Source: Microterricola gilva (GTDB lineage Bacteria > Actinomycetota > Actinomycetes > Actinomycetales > Microbacteriaceae). Taken from it: a DNA stretch of 64,000 bases. The translations under genes were made by a program, and so were the position numbers. Where the stretch lies: contig NZ_SHLC01000001.1 in assembly GCF_004217495.1 (NCBI RefSeq), positions 2,604,001 through 2,668,000 of the forward strand, read 5' to 3'. Positions 61,894 to 64,000 of this stretch are shown here, piece after piece. The notes beneath the pieces were generated by a model. It did no database searches. It had not been told where the DNA came from and saw only the letters and a list, made by a program, of their open reading frames with translations. Every line of letters begins with the position of its first letter. Position 1 is the stretch's first letter.

Positions 61894-62466
61894 CTACTCG
61901 CCTTCCGGGACGGGGAAGGTGGAACCGATGACGACGACCAGCGACGCCTGGCCGAGGTCGACGAAATCCTGGGAGAGGGCGATTCCGGCTCCGGGCACCG
62001 AGGCTGCGGCACCGAGCGCCGCGCCCTCGAGAGCCGGGTCGCTGTAGTAGACGGTGGAGTCGACGACGTCTTCCGTTGCGGCGTTGGAGCGCGTGGTGAC
62101 GTTCCAACCGGCAGCTGCGAGCGTGTCGCCGACGGCGGCGGCCAGTCCGGCAGTCGGGGTGCCGTTCAACACCGTGACCGCGAGTGAGGGGTCAACGGTT
62201 GGCTCGACGACCGGTGCGGCCGTCTCGCTCGGCGGGGCGGATGCCGACGGCGTTGAGCCTCCCGCACCTCCGGCCCCCAGGGCGAGCTTGTCGTTCAGCA
62301 CGAAGAGGGCACCGACGCCGACGCCGACGAGCACGAGGGTTGCCAGAGCCGCCCAGGCGAAGCCGATCCAGCCCCGCCCACGCTTGCGCGGCACGCGGTG
62401 GGCGCCGACCCGCTCAAGGTCGCTGGGAATCTCGTCGAAGCGATCGGGGTGAAACGAAGTTGCCAT
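61894..62466 (-). CDS. LytR_C domain membrane protein
   Basis: A 190-aa protein. A basic N-terminal tail and one helix (about 36-58) anchor it. A Ser/Pro/Thr linker leads to a LytR C-terminal domain (VTVLNGTPTAGLAAAVGDTLAAAGWNV, TVYYSDPA). The domain may bind wall polymers or peptidoglycan. It is followed by the DUF3048 gene on the same strand, 98 bp away. Confidence 0.9.
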   Translation of the reverse strand: MATSFHPDRFDEIPSDLERVGAHRVPRKRGRGWIGFAWAALATLVLVGVGVGALFVLNDKLALGAGGAGGSTPSASAPPSETAAPVVEPTVDPSLAVTVLNGTPTAGLAAAVGDTLAAAGWNVTTRSNAATEDVVDSTVYYSDPALEGAALGAAASVPGAGIALSQDFVDLGQASLVVVIGSTFPVPEGE

Positions 62467-62489
62467 AGTGGGTCTGCCTGGCCTGATCT

Positions 62490-62528
62490 CTCTGGGCTAT
62501 TGCTCTGGGCTATTGCTCTGGGCGATGT
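62490..62528. repeat. Three tandem 13-bp units
   Basis: Units start at 62490, 62503 and 62516. The first two are identical (CTCTGGGCTATTG) and the third differs at its end. They lie 24 bp upstream of the LytR_C start, in the 206-bp gap before DUF3263 where no gene is seen. Confidence 0.85.
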
Positions 62529-62672
62529 GCTGTCTGGACTGCTGCGGTGTCGTGCGGTGGTCTGCGCCGCTGCCTGGCGACCGGCGGTGCTGCTGCCATC
62601 GCCGTGCGGGCTACGCGGTGTCTCCGACGCGCTTCGACTCTGAACAGTATCCCTGATCAACCCGATGGCAGC

Positions 62673-62990
62673 TCACAGCGAGCTCTGCCCGCCGAGCGAG
62701 CGCCGCGCCCTGGCCTCGGCCCGCGCCTCGCGCATGCGCAGCAGCCGCTTGACCAGCATCGGGTCGTGCACCAGTGCGGCTGGCCGGTCGATGACGGCGC
62801 TGAGCAGCTGGTAATACCGTGGTGCAGACAGGCCGAGCTCGGAGCGGATGGCCTGCTCCTTGGCTCCCGCGTGTTTGAACCACTGGCTCTCGAACGTCAG
62901 GATGGCGAGCTCACGTTCACTCAGCGATCCGAGCGGCGCGTCAGACTCGTGCACCGAGCCGTCACCCTCGGAATCGTTCGCGTGATCCAT
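62673..62990 (-). CDS. DUF3263 protein
   Basis: A 105-aa protein. LSERELAILTFESQWFKHAGAKEQAIRSELGLSAPRYYQLL is a helix-turn-helix-like stretch that defines DUF3263, a small actinobacterial family often next to LytR_C genes. The C-terminus is basic. ATG 62990 has AAGGAG 7 nt upstream. The 233 bp to msrB (62991-63223) hold no further gene that I can support. Confidence 0.92.
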   Translation of the reverse strand: MDHANDSEGDGSVHESDAPLGSLSERELAILTFESQWFKHAGAKEQAIRSELGLSAPRYYQLLSAVIDRPAALVHDPMLVKRLLRMREARAEARARRSLGGQSSL

Positions 62991-63223
62991 CAACGAACTC
63001 CTTCCCGGCCGAGACCACCGCCCGGTCGATCATGGCGGCGATGTGGCTCATCATAGGCACTCGGGATCTGATCCGCAGCGACACTTCCGGGCAGTTCACT
63101 TTTCGGAATGCGCTGTGTTCCCGGTGCGTTGCAGCTGATGCGACTATCAGCCTGGCTGTTTAGGATTGCCGAGGCCGGCTTTCGGAATACCGAGGCCGCC
63201 CGCACGAACTGAGGAGAATCGTC

Positions 63224-63664
63224 ATGAGCTATGAAGTGAACAAGACTGACGAGGAGTGGCGCGCGGGGCTCGATGACGACAGCTTCGCCGTGCTGCGACA
63301 GGCCGCGACGGAGCGCCCGTGGACGGGTGAGCTTCTCGACGAGGAACGCGCAGGCATCTACAACTGCGGCGCATGCAACGCCGAGCTGTTCCGCAGCGGA
63401 ACCAAGTTCGACTCCGGCTGCGGTTGGCCGAGCTTCTACGAGTCGGTGCGCCCGGAGGCCGTCGAGCTCATCGAGGACAACAGCCTGGGCATGACGCGCA
63501 CCGAGGTGCGCTGCGCCCGCTGTGGCTCCCACCTCGGCCATGTCTTCCCCGACGGTTTCGGCACGCCGACCGGCGACCGTTACTGCATGAACTCGCTCGC
63601 GCTCACCTTCTCCGCGGATGACGCATCCGCCGGCGCCGCCGCCGACGCCACCCCGAGTGAGTAG
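63224..63664 (+). CDS. msrB: Peptide-methionine (R)-S-oxide reductase
   Basis: A 146-aa repair enzyme. Structural zinc ligands are C48/C51 and C97/C100, the catalytic Cys is C121 in RYCMNS, and SGCGWPSFY is the substrate-binding loop. An Ala-rich tail ends the protein. It is followed 7 bp later by a nitroreductase gene, probably in one operon. Confidence 0.97.
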   Translation: MSYEVNKTDEEWRAGLDDDSFAVLRQAATERPWTGELLDEERAGIYNCGACNAELFRSGTKFDSGCGWPSFYESVRPEAVELIEDNSLGMTRTEVRCARCGSHLGHVFPDGFGTPTGDRYCMNSLALTFSADDASAGAAADATPSE

Positions 63665-63671
63665 GCCGGCC

Positions 63672-64000
63672 ATGGCGCGCACGAACTCGTCGATTCCCAA
63701 GGACGCCTCCCCCGCCTACAAGGCGGTCGCGACGCGCCGCTCCCACTCCAAGGTGACCGATCGGGCGCCGGATGCCCGCGAGCTCGAGTCACTGGTGGCC
63801 GCGGCCGGGCGTGTCGCCGACCATGGCTCGCTACACCCGTGGCGCCTCATCGCGCTACGCGGCGACGCGCGCTCCCGGCTCGGGGTCGCCCTGGCCAAGG
63901 CGGCGAAGCTGAAGGGCTCCGACGCCGCGTCACTCGCCGCGAAGCCCCTGCGCGCCCCGCTGCTCGTCGCCGTGGTCTTCCGGCCGGAGAAGAGCCAGAA
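63672..64000 (+). CDS. Nitroreductase family protein (N-terminal part)
   Basis: The first 109 codons of a flavin-dependent nitroreductase; the rest lies beyond the window. After ATG 63672 come VATRRSHSKVTDRAPDARELE, with the Arg-Arg-Ser FMN-phosphate site, and ADHGSLHPWRLIALRG, the second FMN block. The partner gene msrB suggests a redox-stress role. Confidence 0.9.
   Translation, partial: MARTNSSIPKDASPAYKAVATRRSHSKVTDRAPDARELESLVAAAGRVADHGSLHPWRLIALRGDARSRLGVALAKAAKLKGSDAASLAAKPLRAPLLVAVVFRPEKSQ

Noticed and set aside
62960..63050. A 30-codon frame beginning MMSHIAAMIDRAVV on the minus strand before DUF3263.
   Set aside because: It overlaps the start of DUF3263, lacks its own ribosome-binding site and could be chance in a GC-rich leader.

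Overview
The window is a 64 kb chromosomal segment of a high-GC Gram-positive bacterium. The strong G/C third-position bias, frequent GTG starts and actinobacterial-type families (DUF3027, DUF2530, DUF3263, XPB with its helicase-associated partner, FolP2-type pterin synthase, SepX/GlpR-like protein, 126-aa cold-shock protein) point to the Actinomycetes. The gene content fits the family Microbacteriaceae best; this assignment is inference from gene content, not from a phylogenetic marker. I see no rRNA operon, insertion sequence, prophage or CRISPR array. Two tRNA genes are present: tRNA-Ala(CGC) and tRNA-Arg(CCT).

Layout. 1-7.4 kb: a glycoside-use locus, with a sugar ABC transporter (binding protein cut by the window edge, two permeases) divergent from a GH13 alpha-glucosidase, a GH38-like DUF5054 protein and a metallophosphoesterase; a 14-bp palindromic operator lies between. 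7.4-13 kb: a MacB-type export module (lipoprotein, adaptor, ATPase, permease) divergent from a two-component system. 13-19 kb: DoxX/HxlR pair, tRNA-Ala, then the conserved sepX-like/rimJ-like/galU cluster facing a 5-formyl-THF cyclo-ligase, fmdB and mscL. 19-23 kb: a 1258-aa helicase-like protein with degenerate ATPase motifs and a nuclease-like C-terminus. 23-26 kb: a reactive-sulfur operon (CoA-disulfide-reductase/rhodanese fusion, rhodanese, CstR-type sensor) plus thioredoxin. 26-33 kb: adenine deaminase, CorA, LCP ligase, leucyl aminopeptidase, DUF1254 protein, FMN reductase.

33-37 kb: TetR, MFS transporter and GH20 hexosaminidase, then tRNA-Arg. 37-44 kb: a ketosteroid-dehydrogenase-like flavoprotein divergent from an F420-type reductase, two secreted wall hydrolases (CHAP and NlpC/P60) sharing an N-terminal module, a DUF1269 protein, an HNH nuclease, a candidate structured RNA, and a DtxR-family regulator. 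44-51 kb: serC, DUF2530, an acidic-tailed DUF3027 protein, cold-shock protein, and the XPB helicase pair. 51-56 kb: a folE / FAD-reductase / folP2 / RibD-like operon divergent from a Cys-rich HTH regulator. 56-64 kb: a second two-component system, an orphan WXG100 protein, groEL with two CIRCE operators, DUF3048 and LytR_C envelope proteins, DUF3263, msrB and a nitroreductase cut by the window end.

Most of the window is ordinary housekeeping. The most interesting parts are the degenerate helicase-nuclease, the self-contained persulfide module with its operator, the folE/folP2 pterin module with overlapping divergent promoters, the candidate RNA near 42.3 kb, and a motif shared by two distant promoters.
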